From the NCBI GenBank assembly GCA_905178155.1, contig CAJINV010000002.1, forward strand, positions 2,200,922 through 2,264,921: DNA of 64,000 nt, read 5' to 3'. The position numbers were made by a program, and so were the translations under genes. The DNA is from Amoebophrya sp. A120 (lineage: Eukaryota > Sar > Dinophyceae > Syndiniales > Amoebophryaceae). Below are positions 46,729-57,658 of this stretch, piece after piece (the stretch's first letter is position 1; every line of letters begins with the position of its first letter). The notes below the pieces were generated by a model that saw only the letters and a list, made by a program, of their open reading frames with translations, did not search any database and had not been told where the DNA came from.

Positions 46729-47566
46729 TATACATTAGAGCGGTTAGTTTCATTCTGGAAGATGCTAAAAATCGACATGCACACATTTGAATCAAACTCG
46801 GACACGACAGCAAGACAAAAAAACTCCCTTACTTCCTGCGCATGCCGTTGATCCAATATTCCAGTGTAGCTGGTATGCGCGCCGTTCCGGTCTCGAGAAA
46901 ATCCCGTACTGCCCGGCCTGTAGTGCAGCTGGTCGTGCCCATGATCGTGGTAATTGTCTTGTGTCCTAATCGCCGCGGCCACTGCCGCCGCCGCACCGAG
47001 CTGCCCGGTCGTACTACTGCTACTTGTGATGCTGGAAGAGCCAATATCACTTACTCCCCCTGCCGTCTGAACCGCGGTCGCTTTGCTTTGGATGATCTTG
47101 AGTTTTTGCGCGCGGGCCATCTCCTGTTTCACCTTTTCGCTCTGTGCGACTTTGCTGCTCCTCGCCTTCTCTACATGGCAAAAATGTCTGGGTCTGGAAG
47201 CATGCAGACTTGTCATGCATATTTTCCGTGCCCCATGAGGTCTGGAATGCAGGACCTAGCATGACAGATTCTGCGAAGTGGAAGTCTCTATCATGCCAAT
47301 CCTGCATGAGAAACTCCCTCCAAACTTGGTCGAAAGTGGACAGCTTTTGGCACTCATGCAACACAGATTTCTGCATGATTCGGATTTAGCATGACAAGTT
47401 GCAATCTTCCAGACCTAGACATTTTTGCAATCCATACCTTCGCCGCCCCGACAACATTCGCCACTACTTCCTTGGCCTTAGCCCGCTTTTTCGAGATCAG
47501 CATCAAGGTTTGCCGCTTCATGTTCACTTCCAATTGGGCGAGCTGTTTCAGACGGCTCCACCGCAT
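46728..47566 (-). CDS. Small basic/Ser-rich protein of unknown function
   Basis: Exons 47566-47437, 47164-46833 and 46754-46728 give 162 residues. The N-terminal half is a basic helical region (Lys-Lys-Arg-Ala-Lys-Ala-Lys-Glu). The middle is Ser/Thr/Ala-rich and the end His-rich (Tyr-His-Asp-His-Gly-His-Asp). One intron is an introner and one is GT-AG (46755-46832). The same AG at 46755 would also serve as a leader acceptor for the PrimPol mRNA just downstream. If it is used only for that, this gene would read through the intron with the same stop codon, since that frame is open. No family recognised. Confidence 0.6.
46755..46832 (-). other. GT-AG intron or leader acceptor, small basic gene
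   Basis: Donor GTAAGGGAG, acceptor CATCTTCCAG, 78 nt, phase 0. The AG lies 26 nt before the PrimPol ATG. Confidence 0.6.
47170..47436. mobile_element. Introner, family A
   Basis: Left end mutated (TCTACATGGCAAAAATG); right end GCAATCCATA; target duplication CCTTC exact; 267 bp; small basic gene. Confidence 0.9.
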
Positions 47567-48794
47567 GGCTAAAGGCTGCTGGTGAAGATCCTTTTACCGT
47601 CTCGTCAAGCGATGTCAAGAGCCAGGTGTCGTCGTGAAGGCAAGAACGTGGAGCGTACGTGCGACTGCGACGCGAGCATCTTTTCTTGATAAACGTGCAA
47701 TTCTTTGAAACGACAACGAGAAGCCATTTTGATTTTCATGTACTTTCTTCATTTTGTGCTTGTGCACTTCTTGATACGGCACTCTCAACAGACGACTCGC
47801 TCCTTCGTGACCTTCTCATCTCTCATCGTAACTGCACGCAGCCGTATTCGTACCTCCCTCAAAGTAGAGTGATAGAAGCAACGTTCTCAGAATTGAGTTT
47901 ACTTGTACGTAAATACCATGACTCGTGCAAGGACGACGAGACTTGCGAACAATGGCAAGGTGCAGCGGGAGGACCGGAAGCAACAGCGTTGCTGATTTCT
48001 TAGCAAGTGTTTTGCAGCGAGATTTTCGTAAATCAAAGGTAGAAGTTGCAAGCTGGGGTAGAAATGATTCTTAAGGAGGTTAAAGTCTCAGCTAGAAGGT
48101 TAATATTCGTCTCACGTTGACGCCGCTGTTGCAACACATTATTTCTTCATATTCCATGAGGAATTTTTGCAGCTCGTTGCTGGTCGTGATGCGTAGATAA
48201 TATCAAGCTCCATAATTCCACTGATACAGCAGCACACCAGCCGACGTGAAAATAGTTGAACTAACCCCAGGAAAGTCGCGAAATAATCACCAGAGTCGTC
48301 CGGTATGCATTGATATTATGCAGCTGGATCACAAACCTCCACTATTCTGCGCAAAACCGAACAAACTTCGTAGAAGCGTAATTTCGTGTTGTCGTTGCAA
48401 TCTCCGTGCTCTACTTGCCGCGAAAATTGTTGAAAATTCTTCTTTATTTTCCCCTCCGACGTCAGCTGCACTAAAACCTTCTCGTTAATATCTCCCCTAA
48501 AAACGTCGTAGTTCATCTCCCCGCTTCGTGCTAGTTAGTTGTTGTAACGCGTTTTAAAACAAGGTTTTCTCGATGATTCTTGTAAATTGATGTTGTTGCA
48601 GTTGATCGTTGTGGCTGTTGCAATGGTCGTTCTCCATCATGTTGCTGGGAAGCAGTAGTAGTTGGTGCCGTCGTCCGTGCATTCTGGAACGAAGTGGTAC
48701 AGGAAGTAATCATTTGAAATGAAACCGTGAACAAGATCATGTTGACGATCATGTCGATAGCGTGTAGTCGAGTTCTGAGGTGGTGAAGGACGAC
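47567..48794. other. Intergenic, small basic gene to eIF1A
   Basis: 1.23 kb. A 66-codon minus-strand frame starting at 48516 and a 114-codon plus-strand frame (47659-48003) exist but resemble nothing known. Not annotated as genes. Confidence 0.45.
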
Positions 48795-49390
48795 TTAAAT
48801 GTCCGCCAAATCCACCACTTCCTCAGTGTCGTTGAACTCGATGTCATCGCCGTCATCGTCCTCATTCGCCAAATCGGTCTCGTTGATCTTCGTGTTCTCT
48901 GGCAGCTCGCCATAGGTCTTCAGGTTCTTTGCCTCGTCCGACATGTACTTCAGGATGATATCCCCCTTCTCGTCCTGGAAGTCACGGAGAGAAACCAGGA
49001 CAATGTCACCGACCATCACCCATACCTGTAGTTATAATTTTCAGGTGAAGTTATTCCGTTTTTCTTTTTACCATCACAAATTAATCTTCAAAGTAGGAAG
49101 GCTGAAAAACACTACGTACCATAGTAATTCTGCATGAAAGCCTGTCAACATGCGTATGCGAAAGCGAGCATTATGAAAAACTGTACCCTCTTCCTCATCT
49201 TTCCGCAAATGTGGCACAATCTTTTCGTCCCGTCGAAGCACTGCACGTCACACCTTCCGTTCCCCAACATCTTCAACACCTGGCCATACTCCTGCCCGTC
49301 TTCCTTGAAAATCAGCTCTCGCTTGGCGAACTCCTGGTTGCCCTTAGCGCGCTTGTTCTTCTTGCCTCCCTTCCCCTTGACTTTCGGCAT
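48795..49390 (-). CDS. EIF1A: Translation initiation factor eIF1A
   Basis: Exons 49390-49187 and 49025-48795 give 144 residues, almost exactly the usual eIF1A length. The order is a basic N-tail rich in Lys/Gly, then the OB-fold with Lys-Glu-Asp-Gly-Gln-Glu-Tyr, Met-Leu-Gly-Asn-Gly-Arg and [10 protein letters not shown], then Gly-Asp-Ile-Val-Leu-Val, then an acidic C-tail ending Asp-Leu-Ala-Asp-Ile. The factor binds the 40S A site and promotes scanning and start-codon choice with eIF1. Its single intron (49026-49186) is GT-AG, which makes this the only well-assigned gene here without an introner. The conserved splice joins Arg at the end of the first exon to Val-Trp. Confidence 0.97.
49026..49186 (-). 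other. GT-AG intron, eIF1A
   Basis: Donor GTACAGTT, acceptor AACTACAG, phase 0, 161 nt; fixed by homology on both sides. Confidence 0.93.
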
Positions 49391-50265
49391 TTTGGATGTT
49401 GTGTGTGGTTTTTTGAGTGTAGTTTAGTTTGTACAAAGAGATTAAAGCGATGCTGAGCTTACTCTTTTTAAACAGGACTAAAAATAGTCGTGGGTTAAAT
49501 TCTAGATGTTTGGATGCAATTCAAATATAGTTTTTCAAGATGATGAAAACTAAAAAAAACGCTGTTGTTTTTGTTGGGTCGTGGGGGGTAAATTGGAAGT
49601 GGAATGTGGATTTTTGGGATTTTACCTTTACTATTGCGTGAAAAAATAATGGTGCGTCTATTAAGTCTATTGGGCTTCAATCAAATTTTTGGGGATCTCC
49701 TGCGACGGTGGATCAAAAATTTTCAATTCTTCAAGTCGACGAGGATTTTGGATTTCTCTTTCTGACTGCAGAGACCCTTGGATTTATTCTTTCGCATTCG
49801 CGCAACGTTCTACAATCTACTTTCTTCGGTGGTGTAGTCGTCCCGTGAAAAATTCTTCTCGTTCTTGCTCTCATCAACCAACGAGCCCATGCAAGACCGA
49901 CACCCAAGCACGAGCTGGAAGCTTCTTCTTCGGACCGATTGTTGTTTCCTTTGATTTGTGTGACTCTGAAAGTCTACTGAGTTCTTACGTGGAACATTCA
50001 AGAAAGTGGTCAAGGATTGACGCAGATCTATTCGATTTCGAATTTGCTTCGATGAGATAAAATAAAAGCCTACACGCTGAATTCAGCAGGACGAAAGTGA
50101 TTGGGTTTACGTTCAGGCTCTTTCCTACCTCCTACGAGAATCACGCGTTCTTGTGAAGAGCTCGCGCTCGACGTGCTGTCGTAGTGCTGATTCTAAAAGA
50201 ACTGGAGTGAAAAATGTGAAAAGAATCAGAATGAGACTTTATGTATAAACTCCTTCTAATCCTTC
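49391..50265. other. Intergenic, eIF1A to NAD+ synthetase
   Basis: 875 bp, partly A/T-rich (49430-49720); nothing recognised. Confidence 0.5.
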
Positions 50266-53200
50266 TCAACCGACCCTCTCCCCCGGCGAAAAGGCCGTAC
50301 CCCCTCCGCCCGTCGCTGTACCACGACCACCACCCTTCTGCTCCACCCACAGTAGTTTCTCACAAGCGTCATCAATCGCTTTAAATTGCCGGGTAAAACT
50401 CGCCGGGTACAAAAACGGCCGCAAATCGAACCTGTTATCCTCCGGCGAGTAGTTCTCCGCGTGGTAAGCTGGAGTCAACGTCGTCATCTTGTGCCGGTTG
50501 ATCGCGTTGTAGAAATAAAAGTCCTTCACCTTCTGCCCCACCTCCTTTGCGTAGTCGGAAACCGGGATTTTTGCCAGCTCCTTCTCCAACCCCGCACCGA
50601 TCGCGGAGGATTTCGAAACCTTCGGATTTCTCCTACTAACAGTTAACCTTTTCCTCTGTGACTCGCCCGTCTCGGTGTTCTGCTGTTCGTTATCAAATGC
50701 AAAAATGTCTGGGCCTGGGAGACTCCGAGATTTGTCATGCAGTTTTTCCAAGCTCCCCTACGCCTGGAATGCAGGGCCTAGCATCACAGGTTCTGCAGCC
50801 CCGTGGTGATGCGTATTCTGCATGAGAAATGCCCTCTCAGCATGGCCAGAAGTGGGCAGGGGCAGGGCACCTTTTGCACGTTATGCATCACAGACCTTTG
50901 TAGGATCCGAAACACGCATCACAAGTTCGGATCCTTCCAGACCCAGGCATATTTGCATTTGATATTCGTTCCAGATTTGCAAAAGTTTCTCGAAGGTGGA
51001 ATAAGGGCCGGCTCTTTCGCACTTCCGCGCGAACCCTAGTTCGCCAAGTTCCGCATAGCTCATGCCCATATCCACCTCGTCCTTCTGATCGCCCTCGGCG
51101 CCGGTGAGCTCGGCGGAGGGTTCGGCCGTGGCGGTATCGTACAGGACGGTGGAGTTGCTGATGATTTGAGTTTGAGGGTGTTTGTGTTTGGAGGAAGATG
51201 GCAAATTTGTCTTGCACAAAACACCACTAGAACGGAATTCTGTCATGCAAAAACAAGCAACAATAAACATACTTTTTCTTCCCGATTGTCTCGTGCCCCC
51301 ACAGTAGGAATTGTTTCAAATCCACCTTTTTTATCCCCCCGATCGGGTTGATATCTGCGGCTGAACAGTCGTACTTCGTGTAGTACCCGCGCAACGCCTC
51401 ATCCACATTCGCTATGGTATGCATTGCAAAACAAGTATCACACTCGTACCTACTAATCGCAAATATGCATGACAAATCTCCTTCCCAAGGTAAACCAGCA
51501 TGAAAGACTTCATTTGTCATGCTGAGCTGCTTTGTAATTGTATATGCAAAAATCGCTATACTAGTACGATACTTTTACCATTCATACGACCCTAGCACCA
51601 GCAACTGCCCCGGCCAAACTCCTTTCGCGCTGTCCTTTTCATCCTGGTACTGCCAGGGCAAAAGCTGCGCCAAAAAATACCCCATCACCATCCGGCTCCG
51701 GGCCTGAATATTCTGTAGCGCGAGGTTTTCGACAGCGGAAGCGCCCATGTTCGGCGTTTTCATCTTCATACTCTTCGCGCTATCCGCTTCCAGCTTCATC
51801 TCGGAAAAAACCTGTTTCACCGCGTCCGTGACTTTGTCGATAAAGATCGACGTGTGGTTTCCGCCGATCAACGCGGAAACCTCCCTTGCTCTTCGCCGCG
51901 TCTCGTTCCCGGAATATTGACTGGCCATGTAGCAGGTGAAAAACAATTGGGAGCAGATGTCTTGGCCGGATTTTGGGACGAAATCCGGTTGCTTGATGAT
52001 CCGCCGGAGTTCTTTTAGCAGGAGATTCGCGGTTGGGGTTTGTTTCAACATCACCGTCGTCCCGTCTGGTGCAGCTCTTGTTCCTCCTAATTGTGAAGAC
52101 TTATTCGCAAGAACATCTGTAGTTTCCACTATCCCGGTGAACAGTCGTTGGCACATGATTCCTATCCAAGAAAAAAAGATTGTAGGTGTAACTTTCTTGG
52201 AGGATTAGCATCACAAATATCTCTCGCATGACAGTAAAAACCTGTCATGCGCAGATAGTACGCGAAAACGCCCTTGGATGGGCCCCACAATGCAGGCACA
52301 GCATGACAGATGCAATCAAGTTGCATGCTGCGCATCACAAATTTACACTAACAACGTTTTTTTCTTGGATAATTCCCACCAACAACGCCGTGGAGCTGCT
52401 GTCCATGCCGCCGGACAGAGGGAGAAAATACCCTCTTTGATTCGACCGTCTCAAGTAGTCCCAAAGCCAGGCCGACTATCCTGTGCAAAAGTGTCGCACT
52501 CGTATTGCAGTCATGAATTACAACAAATCCTTTTGCTAAGGTAAATCCGCATTACAAATTATATTTCTCATGCTGAGGGAATTTGTAATCATGCATTTAT
52601 ACGACAACGCTACTTTTGCAGTTCATACTGACGGCCCGTACGCAATTTCTTCCATCGGTGTGTGCAGAAAGACTTCCTTCAAGTACGGTGACTTCTCGAG
52701 GTTTAGCGCCAATTTTTCATCCACTAGGGAAAAGTCCACGTCTATCCGCTGGTATTTCGTCTTGTTGTGGCTCGCCTGGACGGACCGGGACTTAAAACTG
52801 GTCCGGAACGACCGGACGGCGTTTAAATCCACCACCCCCGTTATCCTGAGCAAAAACGTCCCGACCCCCTAGTCAAGTTGGCAAATCTGCAACACAAATC
52901 TCCAAGTTTTGGCTGCCGAGCACGACAAGTTCTTTGGGCTCGTAGTGTAATCCTTTTTAGCTAGCGCATTAGCATGACAAATTGACTTCCTTATCATGAT
53001 TCCAGCATCACAAACTCCCAGATAGAATTAGAAAATGGGTGTCATGGGGCTGCGCATGAGAGACATTTTAGGCTTGCGGATTTGCATTACAACTCTGGGG
53101 CGGGGACGTTTTTACACAGGATACCCGTTTTCACCTCCACCTCGCACATGTCAAACTGCGACCCCTGCGCGATTAAATGCCCGTTTTCCCAAATCATGTA

Positions 53201-54749
53201 TCCAGTGCAGACGCATCGCTCTCGTACTCACTGCATTATTGCATGACAAATCACTCTCCCAAGTGTCGTGATCAGCATGACAATCTTCATAATTTCGCTT
53301 CAGATAAATAAATTTGTAATGCAAGGCATACTAGTGCGATGCTTTTGCAATGCGTATCATGCAGCACCCGTCAAAGAATAACCGGCCGCCGTCGCAACCG
53401 AGCTGGTTTGCGTACAAGTTATGAAGTGCAAATATGATGCCGGAAACTTGTGATGCTGAGGGGCGTATCAGGAGGAGGGCACAAGTGCTGGCTCAGCATG
53501 ACAAGTCTCTGACCTTCTATTCTGCATCACGGACTGCGTTTCTGCATGACAGAACAATGGTATGGGGCTCTTGCGTAACGTACATGACAGATTTAAGAGT
53601 CATGCCAGACAAGCATTACAAACTTGCATTCTTCCAGTCCCAGACATATTTGCAGTTCATACAAGTAGATCCCGCCAGACTTTGCCGTGGCGGACTGGAT
53701 CAAATCCACCCGTTGCTTCATATGAGGTTCTCAAACGTTACATTCTTAACTGTTGCATGAGTTTGTCATGCAAAACTACCACCATCATCCACACGATCAA
53801 GCTGCTTCGCATGACAAATCTGTGAAGGGCTGAATGGCACCTAGATCTGTGCGGAATTTGTAATGCTATAGGTGCAGCAGCAGCCCCACCCCCTTTTTAC
53901 TTTTCTTGCCATTCTTGCATTACAAATTCATGTGACAGTTGAGAGCGTAAGTAACGTTTGAGAACGCCATACTTCAGCTTCCTCAATTGGTGGTGCGACC
54001 CCGACCCGTTCGTGATGATGTGTACTCCGTCCAAACCCATCGTAATATGTGGAGAATCGGGGGTGAAGAGCTCTTCACACGTCTCCGCGCCGATCACGCA
54101 GTTGTGACACCGGAGGACGAAGATCCCGATCGGGATTTGCTTTACGTGGTCCTTGGGAAGTCTCTTCAGAACGGTGTTGGAGAGATAGTAGGTCTCAAGC
54201 TCCGTGGTATTCTCCGCGTTGTACCATTCAGTAAACCACCTGGTTTCGCGGTAATTCCCATCGTTCGCCAGGTACATCTTGGGACGGATACCTGGTATAG
54301 GAGTGGTTTTTCTTTTTTCGATACTCTGCGCAATCAGCATGACAAAACAACTCGGTCTTGCAGAGCAACAATGACATGTACGAATCAATTGTTTTTTAAG
54401 TCTGAATCTTTGTATCTATACCTAGAATCCTCCTATTCAGCACGTACACTCGGCAGTTGTAAATGACGTCCCGATGCAGCACCGGCATGCCAATGTCGCA
54501 GAGAATTCCGTCCGTCGTATCATCCTGCAGCAAGTCGCAGAGACAGTCCCAACTGTGCTTGATCGTGTCCAGTTCCAGAAAATGGTCTTCGCACCCGTAC
54601 CCGGGAATTTCCAACTCCGGCCCGAGGCGGAACTTGCAGTTTTGACTTTTCGCTTGGAGAATGGAATCCTTGATCCGCTGCAAATTTCCGTCGAAATCCA
54701 GGGCCCACTGGTTCAAGTTGCACGTGGCGAGTTTCACGAGTTGCGACAT
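50266..54749 (-). CDS. NADSYN1: Glutamine-dependent NAD+ synthetase
   Basis: Exons: 54749-54422, 54291-53972, 53715-53662, 53414-53357, 53193-53124, 52836-52628, 52471-52372, 52157-51587, 51412-51273, 51157-50965, 50685-50266; 820 residues, against about 700 in animals. It makes NAD+ from nicotinic acid adenine dinucleotide, ATP and ammonia drawn from glutamine. The N-terminal nitrilase domain shows the triad E45 (Gly-Pro-Glu-Leu-Glu), K114 (Arg-Pro-Lys-Met) and C181 (Glu-Thr-Cys-Glu-Glu). The synthetase domain shows the ATP loop Ser-Gly-Gly-Met-Asp-Ser at 366-371, then [10 protein letters not shown] and the C-terminal [11 protein letters not shown]. Eight introns are introners and two GT-AG. 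Strong homology across short exons independently confirms the introner junctions. Confidence 0.96.
50691..50964. mobile_element. Introner, family A
   Basis: Ends TATCAAATGC / GCATTTGATA; target duplication TTCGT exact; 274 bp; last NAD+ synthetase intron. Confidence 0.92.
51158..51272 (-). other. GT-AG intron, NAD+ synthetase
   Basis: Donor GTATGTTT, acceptor AAATCATCAG, 115 nt, frame kept. Contains TGTCATGC at 51241. Confidence 0.78.
51413..51586. mobile_element. Introner, family B (target copy lost)
   Basis: B-type inner repeats (GCATTGCAAAACAAGTATCAC; GATACTTTTACCATTCATA) are present, but flanks do not match. Homology fixes the join: Leu-Gly-Ser before, Ala-Asn-Val-Asp-Glu after, so 174 nt are removed. 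NAD+ synthetase gene. Confidence 0.8.
52163..52371. mobile_element. Introner, family D
   Basis: TIR TATCCAAGAAAAAAAGATTG and complement; target duplication ATTCC exact; 209 bp, same length as 37474-37682. Lies just after the ATP-loop exon of NAD+ synthetase. Confidence 0.92.
52477..52627. mobile_element. Introner, family B
   Basis: Ends TATCCTGTGC / GCAGTTCATA; flanks CCGAC/CTGAC; 151 bp; NAD+ synthetase gene. Confidence 0.9.
52842..53123. mobile_element. Introner, family F
   Basis: TIR TATCCTGAGCAAAAACGTCC and complement; target duplication CCCGT exact; 282 bp; NAD+ synthetase gene. Confidence 0.92.
53199..53356. mobile_element. Introner, family B
   Basis: Ends TATCCAGTGC / GCAATGCGTA (last base pattern GTA, not ATA); target duplication TCATG exact; 158 bp. 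Join gives Cys-Cys-Met-Ile-Trp-Glu-Asn, as homology expects. Confidence 0.91.
53420..53661. mobile_element. Introner, family A (left TIR eroded)
   Basis: Left arm TATGAAGTGCAAATATGATG lacks the TCTGGG part; right arm intact with GCAGTTCATA; target duplication CAAGT exact; 242 bp; NAD+ synthetase gene. Confidence 0.9.
53721..53971. mobile_element. Introner, family G
   Basis: TIR TATGAGGTTCTCAAACGTTA and complement; target duplication CTTCA exact; 251 bp; NAD+ synthetase gene. Confidence 0.92.
54292..54421 (-). other. GT-AG intron, NAD+ synthetase
   Basis: Donor GTATAGAT, acceptor CTATACCAG, phase 1, 130 nt; the join Leu-Gly-Ile-Arg-Pro-Lys places the catalytic Lys. Contains GCATGACA at 54337. 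Confidence 0.92.
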
Positions 54750-55226
54750 GGTTTCGGTTTCTTTTGTAAGATTAATAAAGTGCGTCTGATATAAATTCTG
54801 ATAAGTACTTACATCACTTTGGATCTTCTTCTAGGCGACATTTTTCGTTCTCCCTCAACTCTCAGAAGGAGGTGGGTGTCTGTCTCTCATGTGAAAAAAG
54901 TCCGAAGAGTTCGGGAAGAAAATTTGATCCGTATAGAAAGAAGTGTGGCTGTCCTAGTAGTACCTCGTGACACAACATCACTTGGACAATCAGAAAAAAA
55001 CAAACAAAAACTCTTTACTCTACGTGGACTGAAAAGAATCTGAGCAAATGGCAAGGACCCACATCGCAGTAGAATGGAAACACCGTAGCAGCGTGCAACA
55101 TCCGGCTTTTCTTCTCAGTATCCTATACCGAATTAGAACTCTGATCATTCGGAAAAACCTCGACGTTCATCAGAACTGATGATGCCAAGAACTGTAAAGC
55201 AAAGTGCTCTGTAGAAGTTCTTTCTC
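54750..55226. other. Intergenic, NAD+ synthetase to hypothetical gene
   Basis: 477 bp without recognisable features. Confidence 0.5.
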
Positions 55227-56084
55227 CTATGCGAAAAATCGCCCAATTGTCTCTCTGCATTTCTTAACATTGGCGTTGTGATCAATCGGTGGATCCGAGT
55301 ATTTCAGCGTCAACATCGGACAACACCGTCGGATTACCCGTTGTCCCTGGTGTCGGTCCAGGTACTTGATTTTCCGTCTCCGTTTCTTGAAATCGTGGTC
55401 CAAAAACCTTCGTTGTCCGGCGTGAAACGACTCCGCCCGGTACTGCCAGCCCCACCGGGTCAAGCGGAGCCGGTTCAGCATACCGTAGTGCACGTCGGGA
55501 CTGGTCCATTTTCGATGCAGGTACTCGGCGCGGGACTTCCGTTCTACCCGCTGGCGGTCGATGCGCTGGCACCGGGAGAAATGGCGGAGTTGGTGATTAT
55601 TTTTGAAAAGGGTGTTCTTGCTGCTGTCAGTTGCAGTGCCAGTGTTTGGACGTGGCGGCTTCTGCGGAAGTAGCTGAAGTAGTGCTGATGCTCTCGGAAC
55701 GCTTGATGTTCCACGACTTAACAGCACCGACCGGGGCGGAGAAGTCTTCAAAAGTGCCGTTCGTCCGCGTGCCCGTTCTCCGATGGGGGCGTACGTCGAA
55801 CCGCAGGAGCTGGATGCATTTGCATTCACGGAGAACCGAACCATAGTTGCTCGCATCGGTGGACCACGTAATGCTGATACACTACCGCAACCGAACTCCT
55901 TGTTCCGAGAGCTGCTGTAGCAGAGGCTTGTAAGCACAGGCGCAGCGGTCACTGAGTCGGGCCGCGGTGATGGGAGATGGTGGCCTATCAAGCGGCGAGA
56001 CGGTAAACCAGTTTTGCGGCAGCCACTTCGGCTGGGCCCTGGAAGGGCCGCAACGACGACAGTGCGAGGGACGACGCAGATCAT
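55227..56084 (-). CDS. Hypothetical basic protein
   Basis: Single open frame of 285 residues from the first ATG; the frame stays open upstream to 56258 from a GTG. The C-terminal third is strongly basic with Trp/Tyr (Tyr-Gly-Met-Leu-Asn-Arg-Leu-Arg-Leu-Thr-Arg-Trp-Gly-Trp-Gln-Tyr, then Lys-Lys-Arg-Arg-Arg-Lys-Ile-Lys-Tyr-Leu-Asp-Arg-His-Gln). That is the look of a ribosomal or other RNA-binding tail, possibly mitochondrial. The composition is less Ser/Gly-rich than random open frames here, and the strand agrees with the neighbours. No family recognised; no introner inside. It could be a chance frame. Confidence 0.45.
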   Translation of the reverse strand: MICVVPRTVVVAALPGPSRSGCRKTGLPSRRLIGHHLPSPRPDSVTAAPVLTSLCYSSSRNKEFGCGSVSALRGPPMRATMVRFSVNANASSSCGSTYAPIGERARGRTALLKTSPPRSVLLSRGTSSVPRASALLQLLPQKPPRPNTGTATDSSKNTLFKNNHQLRHFSRCQRIDRQRVERKSRAEYLHRKWTSPDVHYGMLNRLRLTRWGWQYRAESFHAGQRRFLDHDFKKRRRKIKYLDRHQGQRVIRRCCPMLTLKYSDPPIDHNANVKKCRETIGRFFA

Positions 56085-56339
56085 GACAAGAACTCGTGTG
56101 TATTGTATTGAGACATTGCTCCGGTTTTGCGTGCAATGAGGAAGAACCGGCGTACGAAACAAGGACTGTTCTAGATAGGCACACAACACGCAAGGACCTA
56201 GCACCCACGCAACCAAATATAAGCATACAGGCGTACGAATACGGAGCCGCCGTGGCACTCACGCTCACCCAAGGAAAGGATAAAGGCCACACCCGTGAAC
56301 ACTTGGTGGGGCATGCTTACAGGATAGAAACCATCCTCA

Positions 56340-57360
56340 GGAACGCGAGGTCATAGACAGTTAACTCGCCAGCGGCCGGCCAACACTTCAGAAGGCGCTG
56401 GACAGAGATAGAAAAGCCAAAACACATCAGCCCGCTTAGCGAGCCACAAACCATGCCCACGCACACAGACAAAGGACAGGCCGCCACGTTCGCCTGCTGA
56501 GTAGTGTAGAGAGGCGAATCGAACGCAGCACCACGGAGCGTGCGGGGCGCGAGGAGGCAGCCGCGCAAAAGAGGGCCAGCCGGGGCCGGCACCGCCCACG
56601 TGGCGGGCCTATGCACTGATGACGCCCTCCGACCGGGCGGGGCTCGCTGCGTGCTGTAGCTGGGCGGCGCCGGTGTCTGCGATTCAGGCAGCCGGCAACA
56701 CCGACAAAGGGCGCGCCGGGCAGCACAAGGCAGGCAAACAAATTGGCCCGCGGCCGGGGGGGCCCCGGCTGGCTAGGTAGGCGCAAAGACAGCAGGCGAG
56801 CCGGCAAACGCCGGGCCCCCGAAGCAACGCACGCACGGGGCGGGCCACGCGCCAGGGACGGAGCCAAGGCAGCACGGCAGCAAGGGCCGCGCCAATGGCA
56901 GGAACAAACACACCACAGGACTGGCGCCCGCCGCGGCTAAGCATCTGCCGGACTGCTGCCGCACGGGCGCACCACAAAGCCCGCGGGATCACTCACGAGA
57001 ACACGCATCGCCGTGGATCACGCCGCGGCCGAGCTTTTGCGTGAAGGGCGAGCGCTTTGCGCCTAATATAGGGCAGCCGCACGGCGGTGCCGGCCGGCCG
57101 GCCGCGCTTCCGCGGCGGCCGCAAAGTTACACGCCGGGCGCGGGCCGACCACCGGCGGGGCGCCACTGCCTGCCACTGGCTGGCGCGATTCGGGCGGCGG
57201 GCGCAGCGTGCGGCCGCGGGCGTCGCCCCCGCTGGGGCCTGCCATCATCTGGCCGACGTCCCGCGCCCTCTTTCGCGGCCCTCGTGGGCCAAGCGATTGC
57301 GCGCCCGAGTCGGGAAGCCGGCGCGCGGGGGCGCTTTCGCTCTTCCGTGATCGGGGTTTT
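56340..57360. other. GC-rich island without credible gene
   Basis: Sharp shift to GC-rich DNA with GGCCGGCC runs near 57085-57110. Long open frames occur on both strands at once, the mark of composition rather than coding. The rest of the gap down to 57658 is ordinary and empty. Confidence 0.65.
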
Positions 57361-57658
57361 CAAACTAAAAAGCATTCAAATAGGTCGTCGAGCCGAACCC
57401 CCAGCCTTTGTTTGGATGAACACCGAAAAACTGAAACATTGCGATTTTCGCCCGCGTGCATTTCCATTTTCTCACGGCGCCGCAGAAAATTTCTAAGCCG
57501 CCAAGTCCTGTAGTTCGAAAAAAAATTCGAGGCTTTATCGCTTCTCGGGCACGCGATTTCTCGTTCAATCTCACCCAAAGTATCATTGCTTCAACTCCTC
57601 ATCTGTATACTGACGTGAGCGTTCTTGTCGTGACTACAACAGCAACTACTTGGTGCAC

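Noticed and set aside
47659-48003. 114-codon plus-strand frame
   Set aside because: No recognisable feature, wrong strand for the array, length within chance.
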